Shown here piece by piece: positions 16,113-23,237 of a stretch of DNA of 64,000 bases (position 1 is the first letter of the stretch; the number at the start of each line of letters is the position of its first letter). The stretch is from Mycobacterium simulans (lineage in GTDB: Bacteria; Actinomycetota; Actinomycetes; Mycobacteriales; Mycobacteriaceae). The translations under genes were made by a program, and so were the position numbers. The stretch spans positions 453,373 to 517,372 of the forward strand of contig NZ_OCVX01000004.1 in the NCBI RefSeq assembly GCF_900232995.1, written 5' to 3'. The notes under the pieces were generated by a model. It was not told the origin of the DNA, made no database searches, and saw nothing but the letters and a program-made list of their open reading frames with translations.

Positions 16113-17606
16113 ATGCGGCGCGCGGCGATTGAACTAGCGGTAGTTCTCGTCGCCGCTGGGGTGTTGCCGGCGTGCCACGAACCGACGTCGTCGGCGGCCA
16201 CGACTCCCAGATTCGAACGGGCCCCGTGCCCACAGTTGCTCGAACCGGTCGCTGGCTCCGATGCGTGGCACTGCGGCTACCTGGTGGTGCCCGAAAATCG
16301 CGCCAACCCGAACGGGCGAACGATCCGGCTCGCGGTCGCGCGGGTGCCGGCTGCGACGCCGACGCCGGCACCAGATCCGGTGGTGTACTTGGCCGGCGGC
16401 CCCGGCGAGGACGCGGTTCAGGGTGCGGACTTCGTCATGGGCGCCGGATTGGACCGCGACCGTGAGTTGATCCTGATCGCCCAGCGCGGAACGTACTCCA
16501 ATCAGCCGGCCCTCACCTGCACCGAGATTGACCGGTTTCACGCAGACAATGTCGCGATGGTCTCCGATGCGTCGGCGATCCGGACGTGTCACGACCGACT
16601 GGCGGCCACGGGCGCTGACCTCCGCGCCTACAACACCACCGAAAACGCCGCCGACATCGCGGACCTGCGCACGGCGCTGGGAATCGATCAATGGAATGTG
16701 TACGGGCTTTCCTATGGGTCGGAGTTGGCACTGACCTACATGCGCGAACATCCCGAAGGGATCCGGGCGGTGACGATCGATGGGGTGGTGCCGCCCGATG
16801 TGGTTAGTCCTAGCTGGTTTTGGAGCAGCACACGCGAAGCGTTCGACAACGTGTTTGGTGCGTGCGAGGCCGACGTGGCGTGTCGCGATCAGTTTCCGAA
16901 TCTGGCCGGAACTTTCACAAGCTTGGTGCGCCAGCTGGAAGCCGCCCCAGTCGAGACATCGGTGACGATGCCCGACAGTGATCTATCGGTGAAGGTAGTG
17001 CTGAGCGGCGGGGCGCTCGTGAACTGGATGATGCGTATGGTCTCCCGCGGCGAGAATGCCACCGAAGTCCCTTATGCGATCGATCAATTGGCGCATGGCC
17101 ACCCTGAGATCGTTGCCGCTGAATGGGCCGAGTCGTGGGCGGCGGCCAAGTTTGTCGGCCAATATTCCTACGGGCTGAATTTCGGCGCGACGTGTAGCGA
17201 GTGGGTGGCCTACGATCCGCCGTCGCAGCTGCTGGAGCAGGGGCGATCCGCCTTTCCGGATTATCCGGACTCCGTATTAGCCCACCCGCCGCCATTTCCG
17301 TTCGGCATCGACCGGGAGTGGAATGTGCCGAAGGCGCCGACATCGGTGCGTGCGGCTGCACGAAGCTCGATCCCGACACTGATTGTCTCCGGAAAGTTTG
17401 ATGCACGGACCGGTGCCCAGTGGGGTGATTATGTGGCACGGCAACTGAGCCACTCGACGTCCATTGCCATTCCCGGCGTCGGGCATGCGGCGGTCATCAC
17501 GTCCAAGTGCGCGCAAGACGTGGTGGCATCCTTCTTCCGGACCCCGGGTTCACCCGATACCAGCTGTGTCGCAACGATTTCGCCCAAACCGTTCAAGGTG
17601 AAGTAG
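16113..17606 (+). CDS. Secreted alpha/beta-hydrolase lipoprotein (TAP-like peptidase family)
   Basis: 497 residues. The signal peptide ends in the lipobox VLPAC (Cys21). The hydrolase core begins VVYLAGGPGEDA (oxyanion region) and has the nucleophile elbow GLSYGS (Ser200). The C-terminal TAP-like segment has TLIVSGKFDARTGAQWG (Asp) and GVGHAAV (His), completing a Ser-Asp-His triad. Close in build to the M. tuberculosis proteases Rv2223c/Rv2224c and Rv2672, which act at the cell envelope. Several paired Cys suggest disulfides. It is divergent from mazEF. Probably an aminopeptidase-type serine hydrolase of unknown substrate. Confidence 0.88.
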   Translation: MRRAAIELAVVLVAAGVLPACHEPTSSAATTPRFERAPCPQLLEPVAGSDAWHCGYLVVPENRANPNGRTIRLAVARVPAATPTPAPDPVVYLAGGPGEDAVQGADFVMGAGLDRDRELILIAQRGTYSNQPALTCTEIDRFHADNVAMVSDASAIRTCHDRLAATGADLRAYNTTENAADIADLRTALGIDQWNVYGLSYGSELALTYMREHPEGIRAVTIDGVVPPDVVSPSWFWSSTREAFDNVFGACEADVACRDQFPNLAGTFTSLVRQLEAAPVETSVTMPDSDLSVKVVLSGGALVNWMMRMVSRGENATEVPYAIDQLAHGHPEIVAAEWAESWAAAKFVGQYSYGLNFGATCSEWVAYDPPSQLLEQGRSAFPDYPDSVLAHPPPFPFGIDREWNVPKAPTSVRAAARSSIPTLIVSGKFDARTGAQWGDYVARQLSHSTSIAIPGVGHAAVITSKCAQDVVASFFRTPGSPDTSCVATISPKPFKVK

Positions 17607-17610
17607 GGCG

Positions 17611-17670
17611 GCTCGTTTCGGCTCGTTTCGGCTCGTTTCGGCTCGTTTCGGCTCGTTTCGGCTCGTTTCG
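17611..17670. repeat. Six exact tandem copies of a 10-bp unit
   Basis: GCTCGTTTCG repeated six times without a mismatch, starting 4 nt after the hydrolase stop and running straight into hairpin copy 3. The unit length is not a multiple of three and the array is outside coding sequence. Perfect identity suggests recent slippage; it is a candidate variable-number repeat. Confidence 0.97.
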
Positions 17671-17730
17671 GCGAGCAGACGCAGAATCGCACTAACAATG
17701 GGTTTTTGGTGCGATTCTGCGTCTGCTCGC
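17671..17730 (+). terminator. TRIT-like intergenic hairpin, copy 3
   Basis: Perfect 22-bp arms (17671-17692 and 17709-17730), 16-nt A/T-rich loop, outer arm GCGAGCAGACGCAGAATCGC. It directly follows the 10-bp repeat array and is the probable terminator of the hydrolase gene. Confidence 0.8.
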
Positions 17731-17743
17731 GGCCGATGCGCAC

Positions 17744-17950
17744 TTGGCGGACGCCGGCGAACGCAAACGCCCCACTCGCGGCGGGAGATCGCTGACATCC
17801 ATGGAGGAGGACGTGGTACGCCTTGTCCGTGAAACCCTGGGTAACAAAGGTATTGGCGCGCTGCTGCCCATTTCACCACGTGCTGTGCACCTTGTCCGTC
17901 TACCGATCGGAAGCGACTCGCTCAGTCTCGCAAGGCTTTTCGTTACAACG
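17744..17950 (+). pseudogene. Decayed LuxR-type helix-turn-helix fragment
   Basis: A short open stretch reads GERKRPTRGG, SLTSMEEDVVRLVRETLGNK and ISPRAVH, recognisable as the start of a GerE/LuxR DNA-binding domain (normally LTPTE-DVVRLV-EGL-NKDIA, then VSPRTVQTHL). After the recognition helix the match is lost, consistent with frameshifts. In mycobacteria this domain usually ends large AAA/adenylate-cyclase-type regulators (Rv0386 or Rv2488c type). Nothing upstream preserves the rest. It is a gene remnant, not a functional regulator. Confidence 0.6.
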
Positions 17951-17992
17951 GTCCGGTCGCGGCGCAGGTCACCGCTGGCGCTCGGGCCAAAG

Positions 17993-18400
17993 TCACACCT
18001 GAATGATCGTCACGTTGACGGCGCCATCTAGGGCGGCAAAGTCCTCGTCCTGGGTGACGACGGGCAATTCTCGCGATGCGGCAATGGCGGCGATCCACAG
18101 ATCGTTGATCCGCACCCGCCGACCAGTCTCGGCGAGATGGATCCGCAGCCGCGCCCACATTCTGGCCGCTTCATCATCAACAGGCAGCGTTTCCATGTCA
18201 GCAACGGATTCCAGCGTCGCGAGGCGCTGCGCCCTGATGTCAGAAGTCCTCGCGGCCAGCACACCGGCGTGGAGTTCGGCGAGCGTGACGACGGTGGTGG
18301 CAACCTCGTCAGGGATCAGCGCCGCGTCGAGTTGCTTGCCACTCTGGGTCGCGATGAACACCGAGGTGTCGAGCACGCCGGCAGCCCGCGGGGTGATCAT
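17993..18400 (-). CDS. vapC5: VapC-family PIN-domain ribonuclease toxin (VapC5-like)
   Basis: 135 residues. The PIN active-site acids are all there: Asp11 (VLDTSVF), Glu42 (TLAELHAG), Asp100 (RINDLWIAA) and Asp118/120 (VTQDEDF). The sequence is almost that of M. tuberculosis VapC5 (Rv0627) as I remember it, including ATLESVADMETLPVDD. It should be a Mg2+-dependent ribonuclease held inactive by VapB. The ATG overlaps the antitoxin stop (ATGA), the usual coupling. In M. tuberculosis vapBC5 lies elsewhere, so location here indicates movement or an extra copy. Confidence 0.92.
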   Translation of the reverse strand: MITPRAAGVLDTSVFIATQSGKQLDAALIPDEVATTVVTLAELHAGVLAARTSDIRAQRLATLESVADMETLPVDDEAARMWARLRIHLAETGRRVRINDLWIAAIAASRELPVVTQDEDFAALDGAVNVTIIQV

Positions 18401-18657
18401 CGAATCGGTCCGAGATCGTCGGTGGTTTCGCCCGCGAGCGCCGCGAGATCTTCGCGCAACCCGGGATCAGCTTGAGCGCGGCGCAATCGCGACAGGAACT
18501 CTGACTTGCTCAACCAACGGCGGCTCCGGGGGCGAACCGCGGTGAGTACCGCGACGGGTCGGCCGTTGACAGTGATGGTGACGTCCTCTCCGTCGCGCAC
18601 GCGCCGAAGCACCCCAGCCGTGTCGTTACGTAGCTGACGAGACGCCACTTCAGACAT
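18397..18657 (-). CDS. vapB5: VapB-family antitoxin (VapB5-like)
   Basis: 86 residues of the Phd/YefM fold: SEVASRQLRNDTAGVLRRV then DGEDVTITVNGRPVAVL form the DNA-binding half, and SKSEFLSRLRRAQADPGLRED the toxin-wrapping half, ending DDLGPIR. Essentially VapB5 (Rv0626). Unlike the nearby mazE it is intact from start to stop. A palindrome abuts its start codon. It neutralises VapC and represses the operon. Confidence 0.92.
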   Translation of the reverse strand: MSEVASRQLRNDTAGVLRRVRDGEDVTITVNGRPVAVLTAVRPRSRRWLSKSEFLSRLRRAQADPGLREDLAALAGETTDDLGPIR

Positions 18658-18671
18658 GCTACGAACGTAGC
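18658..18671. promoter_or_regulatory. Palindrome abutting the vapB start, probable VapBC operator
   Basis: GCTACG-AA-CGTAGC, perfect 6-bp arms, placed directly before the vapB ATG. The lack of any space for a Shine-Dalgarno suggests a leaderless transcript whose start lies in or beside the operator. Confidence 0.6.
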
Positions 18672-18831
18672 ACTACTGTAGGCCACGCCTCGCCTTGTGG
18701 ATAGCCGCGCCGGCCGTTGCGGCCGCGATGGAGGCGGCGCATAACGCCATCAAGACCGCGGTAGCACCTGCGCCGTGATCGCGACCGTAAAGTAAATCGC
18801 TAACTGGCACAGCAAGAAGGTGGGGCCTTCG

Positions 18832-20217
18832 ATGAGCGACATAGCTGCACGGTTTGCAGAAGTCGTCGGGAACAACACCCTGCTGACGGGCGACGCAACC
18901 CCCGAGGATTATGCGCACGACGAGGAGCTGACGAACCCGCCGCAGCAGCCGGCCTACGTCGCCAAGCCGAAGACAGCAGAAGAGGTTGCAGAGCTACTCA
19001 GAGCCGCCGCCGAACACAAGGTGCCCGTGACAGCCCGCGGATCCGGCTGCGGTTTGTCGGGTGCGGCGCGGCCGGTGCAGGGTGGGCTGCTGATTTCTTT
19101 CGAGCGGATGAACGCGGTCCTGGAGGTCGATGCCATCAACCAGGTCGCCGTTGTCCAGCCCGGGGTGACGCTGACCGACCTGGACGCCGCGACCGTCGAT
19201 GCCGGGCTGCGGTACACGGTGTACCCAGGCGAGCTGTCCTCCAGCGTCGGCGGGAACGTCGGAACAAACGCCGGCGGGATGCGTGCGGTCAAGTACGGGG
19301 TGGCCCGTCACAACGTACTCGGGTTGCAGGCCGTACTGCCGACCGGCGAGATCATCCGAACCGGCGGCAGGATCGCCAAGGTTTCCACCGGCTACGACCT
19401 GACCCAGCTGATTATCGGCTCCGAAGGCACCCTGGCGTTGGTCACCGAGGTGATCGTCAAGCTGCACCCACGACTCGACCACAACGCCAGCGTGCTCGCC
19501 CCATTCGCCGACTTCGACCAGGTCATGTCGGCGGTGCCCAAGGTCCTCGCCAGCGGTCTTGCGCCCGACATCCTGGAGTACATCGACAACACGACGATGG
19601 CCGCGCTCGTCGCCACCCAGAATCTGGAGCTGGGCATCCCAGACAAGATCCGCGACAGCTGCCAAGCGTATCTCCTTGTGGCGCTTGAGAACCGTAGCGC
19701 GGACCGTCTGTTCGAGGACGTCGAAACCGTGGGTGAGATGCTTGCCGAGCTTGGCGCGGTCGACGCATATGTCCTCGAAGGAGGCTCTGCGCGCAAGTTG
19801 ATCGAGGCCCGCGAGAAAGCCTTTTGGGCGGCAAAAGCGCTCGGCGCGGACGACATCATCGACACCGTCGTCCCGCGCGCCGCGATGCCGAAATTCCTTG
19901 CCACCGCGCGCGGTCTAGCGTCGTCCGCGGGCGGTGCCGCGGTCGGCTGCGGGCACGCCGGCGATGGGAACGTGCACATGGCTATCGTCTGCAAAGATCC
20001 GGACAAAAAGAAGAAGCTGATGACCGACATCTTCGCGCTCGCAATGGAATTGGGTGGTGCGATCTCCGGCGAACACGGCCTTGGCCGCGCCAAAACCCCG
20101 TACTTCCTGGAGCTCGAAGACCCTGCCAAGATCGCTCTGATGCGCCGGATCAAGCAGAGCTTCGACCCGGCGGGAATCCTCAACCCCGATGTTGTCTTCC
20201 CGGCAGAACAAGCATGA
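18832..20217 (+). CDS. FAD-linked oxidase, D-lactate/glycolate dehydrogenase type (Rv2280-like)
   Basis: 461 residues from the ATG at 18832 (a GTG at 18820 is possible; AAGAAGG lies just before it). The FAD-binding type-4 domain includes VTARGSGCGLSGAA and SSVGGNVGTNAGG; the C-terminal FAD-oxidase domain has CGHAGDGNVH and the closing SGEHGLGRAKTP and FDPAGILNPD. The GlcD/DLD family oxidises 2-hydroxy acids and passes electrons to quinones or acceptors at the membrane. The exact acid is unknown. In M. tuberculosis pitB follows Rv2280 as I recall; here there is no pitB. Confidence 0.9.
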   Translation: MSDIAARFAEVVGNNTLLTGDATPEDYAHDEELTNPPQQPAYVAKPKTAEEVAELLRAAAEHKVPVTARGSGCGLSGAARPVQGGLLISFERMNAVLEVDAINQVAVVQPGVTLTDLDAATVDAGLRYTVYPGELSSSVGGNVGTNAGGMRAVKYGVARHNVLGLQAVLPTGEIIRTGGRIAKVSTGYDLTQLIIGSEGTLALVTEVIVKLHPRLDHNASVLAPFADFDQVMSAVPKVLASGLAPDILEYIDNTTMAALVATQNLELGIPDKIRDSCQAYLLVALENRSADRLFEDVETVGEMLAELGAVDAYVLEGGSARKLIEAREKAFWAAKALGADDIIDTVVPRAAMPKFLATARGLASSAGGAAVGCGHAGDGNVHMAIVCKDPDKKKKLMTDIFALAMELGGAISGEHGLGRAKTPYFLELEDPAKIALMRRIKQSFDPAGILNPDVVFPAEQA

Positions 20218-20569
20218 TTCGCGGCACGAACCGCCCCTCTAGCCCCGCCAAGCTTTCGATTCTGATGCGCAGCATCTTCGCGAGGCGCTTGGTTTGTCGA
20301 TCATCGAAACCGATCTAATCCAAATTTGATTGAGCCACTACCCTTTTCGAGCGACTGGACACTGGAGCGAGACATACCGGCCAGGTCGGCCAGGGTTTAT
20401 TCGGGTGAGCCGCAGTGTAATACGACGCTCCGCAAACTGCCGCCTATGCGTTCTATTTCCGGGATAGAGCTTTCGGAGCTACATGCATAAGCATGCATGC
20501 GTAACGAGAACGGCCGTCGTCAACAATGCCTAGGTTTCCTAGCCTAAGTGGCTGGGGCGGGTTAATGAA
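20218..20569. other. Intergenic stretch without a gene
   Basis: 352 nt between convergent genes. No reading frame looks coding. It holds a short inverted repeat CTAGG-TTT-CCTAG near 20532 and an ATGCAT-AAGC-ATGCAT element near 20484. The base composition is more AT-rich than its neighbours. M. tuberculosis carries pitB about here, as I recall; no remnant of it is recognisable. Confidence 0.6.
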
Positions 20570-21274
20570 CTACCGTCCGCCGGCCAACCTTTCGACATCG
20601 ATCACTTCACCGCGATTGATGCTGACCCAATCACGCCCATCGAGGTAAGGGCGCAAACTCCGTCCGATGAGTTCGGCGTCGGCCGCAGACTTCGGTCGCT
20701 GAAGTTCATAAACGTACGGCAGTTCTGCCATGCCGGTGACGACGCTCCACAGCTTCAACGCGGCCGGCCCGGTCGGCGGATCCACTAGCACCGGCCCAAA
20801 CAAGCATTGTCCGTCGATAAAGAGAGTCGGCACGCCGAAGCCGCCCGCGTCGACAACCCGCTGGTGCTCGGCACGAACCTCGTCGTGAGTGGTCGGGTCA
20901 TCAAGCGCCGCATCCAGAACGGCCCCGTCAACGCCGATATCGCCCAGCAGACGTCGCGCCACTTCGGGATCGTGCGGCTTGCCGCCAGCCATGTGCAGCT
21001 CATGACCTATCGCGGCATACCACCGGTCCAGGTGCGACATATCCGTGCGACGCAGCAGCGCACCGATACGCATCAATGACCAGCCGTACGACCAATCGCG
21101 CTCCCACGGGTGTTTCTTGCCCTCGACGCGGTTGATCTCCTCCAGGCTGAAGAATCGCCAATTGACCGTGATGCCCAACTGCGCGCGGACATCGCGGATC
21201 CACACCGAAGTTTGGTAGGCGAACGGGCACATCGGGTCGAAATGGAAGTCCACAACGCTATACGGGGCGGTCAT
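20570..21274 (-). CDS. DsbA-family thioredoxin-fold protein with CPFA active site
   Basis: 234 residues. VDFHFDPMCPFAYQTSVW marks the thioredoxin-fold N-terminus with Cys16; the family helical insertion follows, then the cis-Pro loop GVPTLFIDG. Closest in plan to mycobacterial Rv2466c-type nitroreductase/oxidoreductases, whose motif is CPWC. Here the second active-site Cys is Ala19, so a dithiol mechanism is impossible; it may act as a monothiol or resemble HCCA isomerases. No signal peptide, so cytoplasmic. Hairpin copy 4 separates it from the lipoprotein gene. Confidence 0.83.
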   Translation of the reverse strand: MTAPYSVVDFHFDPMCPFAYQTSVWIRDVRAQLGITVNWRFFSLEEINRVEGKKHPWERDWSYGWSLMRIGALLRRTDMSHLDRWYAAIGHELHMAGGKPHDPEVARRLLGDIGVDGAVLDAALDDPTTHDEVRAEHQRVVDAGGFGVPTLFIDGQCLFGPVLVDPPTGPAALKLWSVVTGMAELPYVYELQRPKSAADAELIGRSLRPYLDGRDWVSINRGEVIDVERLAGGR

Positions 21275-21304
21275 CAGGCTATTGTGCCCCGGCAGACCCG
21301 CCGA

Positions 21305-21356
21305 GCAGACGCAAAAGTCCCCGAAAATCGCGGTTTTCGGGGGCTTTTGCGTCTGC
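21305..21356 (-). terminator. TRIT-like intergenic hairpin, copy 4
   Basis: 23-bp arms (21305-21327, 21334-21356) with a single U-G wobble and a 6-nt loop TCGCGG. It shares only the outer GAGCAGACGCA with other copies; the inner arm (AAAAGTCCCCGAAAA) is unrelated yet still pairs. It lies 21 nt downstream of the chagasin-like gene on its strand. Confidence 0.8.
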
Positions 21357-21376
21357 CCGCGCCACGTGGCCCAGAG

Positions 21377-21814
21377 CTACTTCACGGTGACGTTCGCGGT
21401 GAATGTGCATGTCGGTGCCGGATCGCTGCCCACGACACTCGCGTAGTGGGCAACAACGGTCGTCGTCCCGGACTTCAGCGCTGTAAACGTCCAAACCTCG
21501 GTACCCGGGGCTCCAATAAGGTCGGTTTTTGCAGGCACATACTCGTGACTGGACTGCGTCAAGATGGTGGAATCGCCGATCTTGGGGTCATCCGTCCAGC
21601 GGAACGGCGTGCTGTGATTCGACCCCAATGACACCTTGAGCGTGTCCCCTACCGAAAGCGCGACGTCGCGACTGATGGTGGTCTGGTTCAACACATCGTC
21701 CATGGAGACGTCGATGGTCTTGGTCGCCGCTTGACTCTTGGTTGAGCAAGCGGCCACCCCTACCGCAATCAGGGTGACCAACATGGCGACGGCAGCGATG
21801 AGCCTAGTCTTCAC
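21377..21814 (-). CDS. Chagasin-like (I42) protease-inhibitor lipoprotein
   Basis: 145 residues. The signal peptide ends in the lipobox VGVAAC (Cys23). The mature domain has the beta-sandwich loops of chagasin inhibitors: NHSTPFRW (the NPTTG-F loop), GAPGTEVWTF and a third loop near the C-terminus, ending CTFTANVTVK. Chagasins block papain-type cysteine proteases by inserting these loops in the active site. In mycobacteria the target is unknown. It starts at a GTG. Anchored to the membrane, it would face outwards. Confidence 0.82.
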   Translation of the reverse strand: MKTRLIAAVAMLVTLIAVGVAACSTKSQAATKTIDVSMDDVLNQTTISRDVALSVGDTLKVSLGSNHSTPFRWTDDPKIGDSTILTQSSHEYVPAKTDLIGAPGTEVWTFTALKSGTTTVVAHYASVVGSDPAPTCTFTANVTVK

Positions 21815-21860
21815 GAGAATCTAATATTCCACGTCTGCCAGAGTCCGGAGGTGAACACCC

Positions 21861-22091
21861 GTGATGATCTGGCCGACGCTGGCCCGGAACGGGTGTTTCG
21901 CGGTACTGGCCATGTTGGTTGCGCTCAACGGTCAATTCGGGGTGCTACTAACGTTTTTCGTGATCGTCATGCTGGCCCTGTGGCCCGGCCCCGCGGGGTA
22001 CCGCCACTGGAAAGCACCCCGACACCTAAGCACCGGAAGTCGACGGCGCTGCACAGCCCATGGTCGACTTGCCCACGACCTGCCTCGCTAA
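21861..22091 (+). CDS. Small membrane protein, uncharacterised
   Basis: 75-76 residues. One or two hydrophobic segments (NGCFAVLAMLVALNG and FGVLLTFFVIVMLALWPG) followed by a basic tail. GGAGG at 21847-21851 sits 9 nt before a GTG and 12 nt before an ATG, which supports translation. The basic tail is less convincing, and the gene could end earlier in relatives. It precedes the DUF5685-like gene by 27 nt on the same strand. Not recognised. Confidence 0.5.
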   Translation: MMIWPTLARNGCFAVLAMLVALNGQFGVLLTFFVIVMLALWPGPAGYRHWKAPRHLSTGSRRRCTAHGRLAHDLPR

Positions 22092-22118
22092 CAGCTAGTT
22101 GTCCGGTAGCTTCGATGC

Positions 22119-23210
22119 GTGTTTGGCATCATCAGGCCCTGCCGTCATCGGCTCGGCGGCGAACTCACGGCGGCCTGGCGAGCCCAGTTGTGCGGCCTGT
22201 GCCTGGCATTGCGCGACGACTACGGCCAGACCGCGCGGATCGCCACCAACTACGACGGGTTAGTGGTCTCGCTGCTGGTCGAGGCGCAGTCGCAGGCGCA
22301 ACCCACCCGACGCACCGCGGGTCCGTGCCCGTTGCGCGGAATGAAGCGCGCCGACGTGGCGACCGGCGAGTGTGTGCGGCTGGCCGCCGTGGTCTCGTTG
22401 GCGCTTGCCGCCGCGCGGGTGCGTGATCATGTCGACGACCGCGACGGCTTGGTCGGCGCGGTCGGGGTGCGTCCCGCTGCACGCCGGGTCGCTGAGCGGT
22501 GGGTGCGCCAGGGCACCGAAACCGGTCACAGCCTGGGGTTCGATACCGGCGTGCTGGTGGCCGCGATGGATCGGCAGGCCGAGCTGGAAGCGAGCGCAGG
22601 CCCGGGCAGTTCGCTGCTGGCGGTGACCGAGCCGACGGAGACGGCCGTTGCCGCGGCGTTCGCCCACACCGCCGTGTTGGCCGGCCGGCCCGCGAACGAG
22701 GCGCCGCTGCGTGAGGTCGGTCAACTGTTCGGGCGGTTGGCGCACCTGCTCGACGCGGTCGAGGATTACCGCGACGACGTCGCGCACGGGAAGTGGAATC
22801 CGTTGGCCGCCACCGGCACATCTGTTGACGAGGTTCGGACCCTGTGTGACGACGCGATGCTGGGTATCGAGCTGGCATTGGCCGACGTCGACTTCACCGA
22901 CGAACGGTTGCCCCGCCGCCTGCTGACCCGCGAGGTCCGCCGTGCGGTCTCACGCACATTTCGCGCGCACAACGGAACGCCGCACGGCCAGCAGGAAGGG
23001 ATCAACTTCGGTAACCAGGCGATGAGCGCTGGCTCCTACCCCGGCATGCCGGGCGAGCTGCCACCCGAACCCGTGCCGCAGCGCAAACAGGGGTGCTGGG
23101 ACACCTGCACCGATGCCTGCTGTTGCGACTGCGGGTGTGACTGCTGCTGCGACAGCTGTTGCGATGGCGGTTGCTGCTGTGACTGCGGAGACTGCTGCGA
23201 CTGCAACTAA
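22119..23210 (+). CDS. DUF5685-like protein with an extreme cysteine-rich C-terminus
   Basis: 363 residues. The start (MFGIIRPCRHRLG, then AQLCGLCLALRDDYG) and the all-helical body match what I recall as DUF5685. The stretch LLDAVEDYRDDVAHGKWNPL resembles the second Asp-rich motif of squalene/phytoene-synthase-like folds, but this is only suggestive. The last 39 residues (325-363) contain 19 Cys, mostly as CC or CCC separated by Asp/Gly, with no His. Such a tail could bind Zn, Cu or Fe-S, or be a modified peptide. The gene is 27 nt ahead of the antiporter. The function is unknown. Confidence 0.75.
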   Translation: MFGIIRPCRHRLGGELTAAWRAQLCGLCLALRDDYGQTARIATNYDGLVVSLLVEAQSQAQPTRRTAGPCPLRGMKRADVATGECVRLAAVVSLALAAARVRDHVDDRDGLVGAVGVRPAARRVAERWVRQGTETGHSLGFDTGVLVAAMDRQAELEASAGPGSSLLAVTEPTETAVAAAFAHTAVLAGRPANEAPLREVGQLFGRLAHLLDAVEDYRDDVAHGKWNPLAATGTSVDEVRTLCDDAMLGIELALADVDFTDERLPRRLLTREVRRAVSRTFRAHNGTPHGQQEGINFGNQAMSAGSYPGMPGELPPEPVPQRKQGCWDTCTDACCCDCGCDCCCDSCCDGGCCCDCGDCCDCN

Positions 23211-23237
23211 CCGGCCGGCGTACGGCAGGATGGTCGC

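Noticed and set aside
17429..17879. Minus-strand frames with repeated RAETSRNEPK
   Set aside because: Produced by the 10-bp tandem repeat read out of frame and by the hairpin; not a protein repeat.
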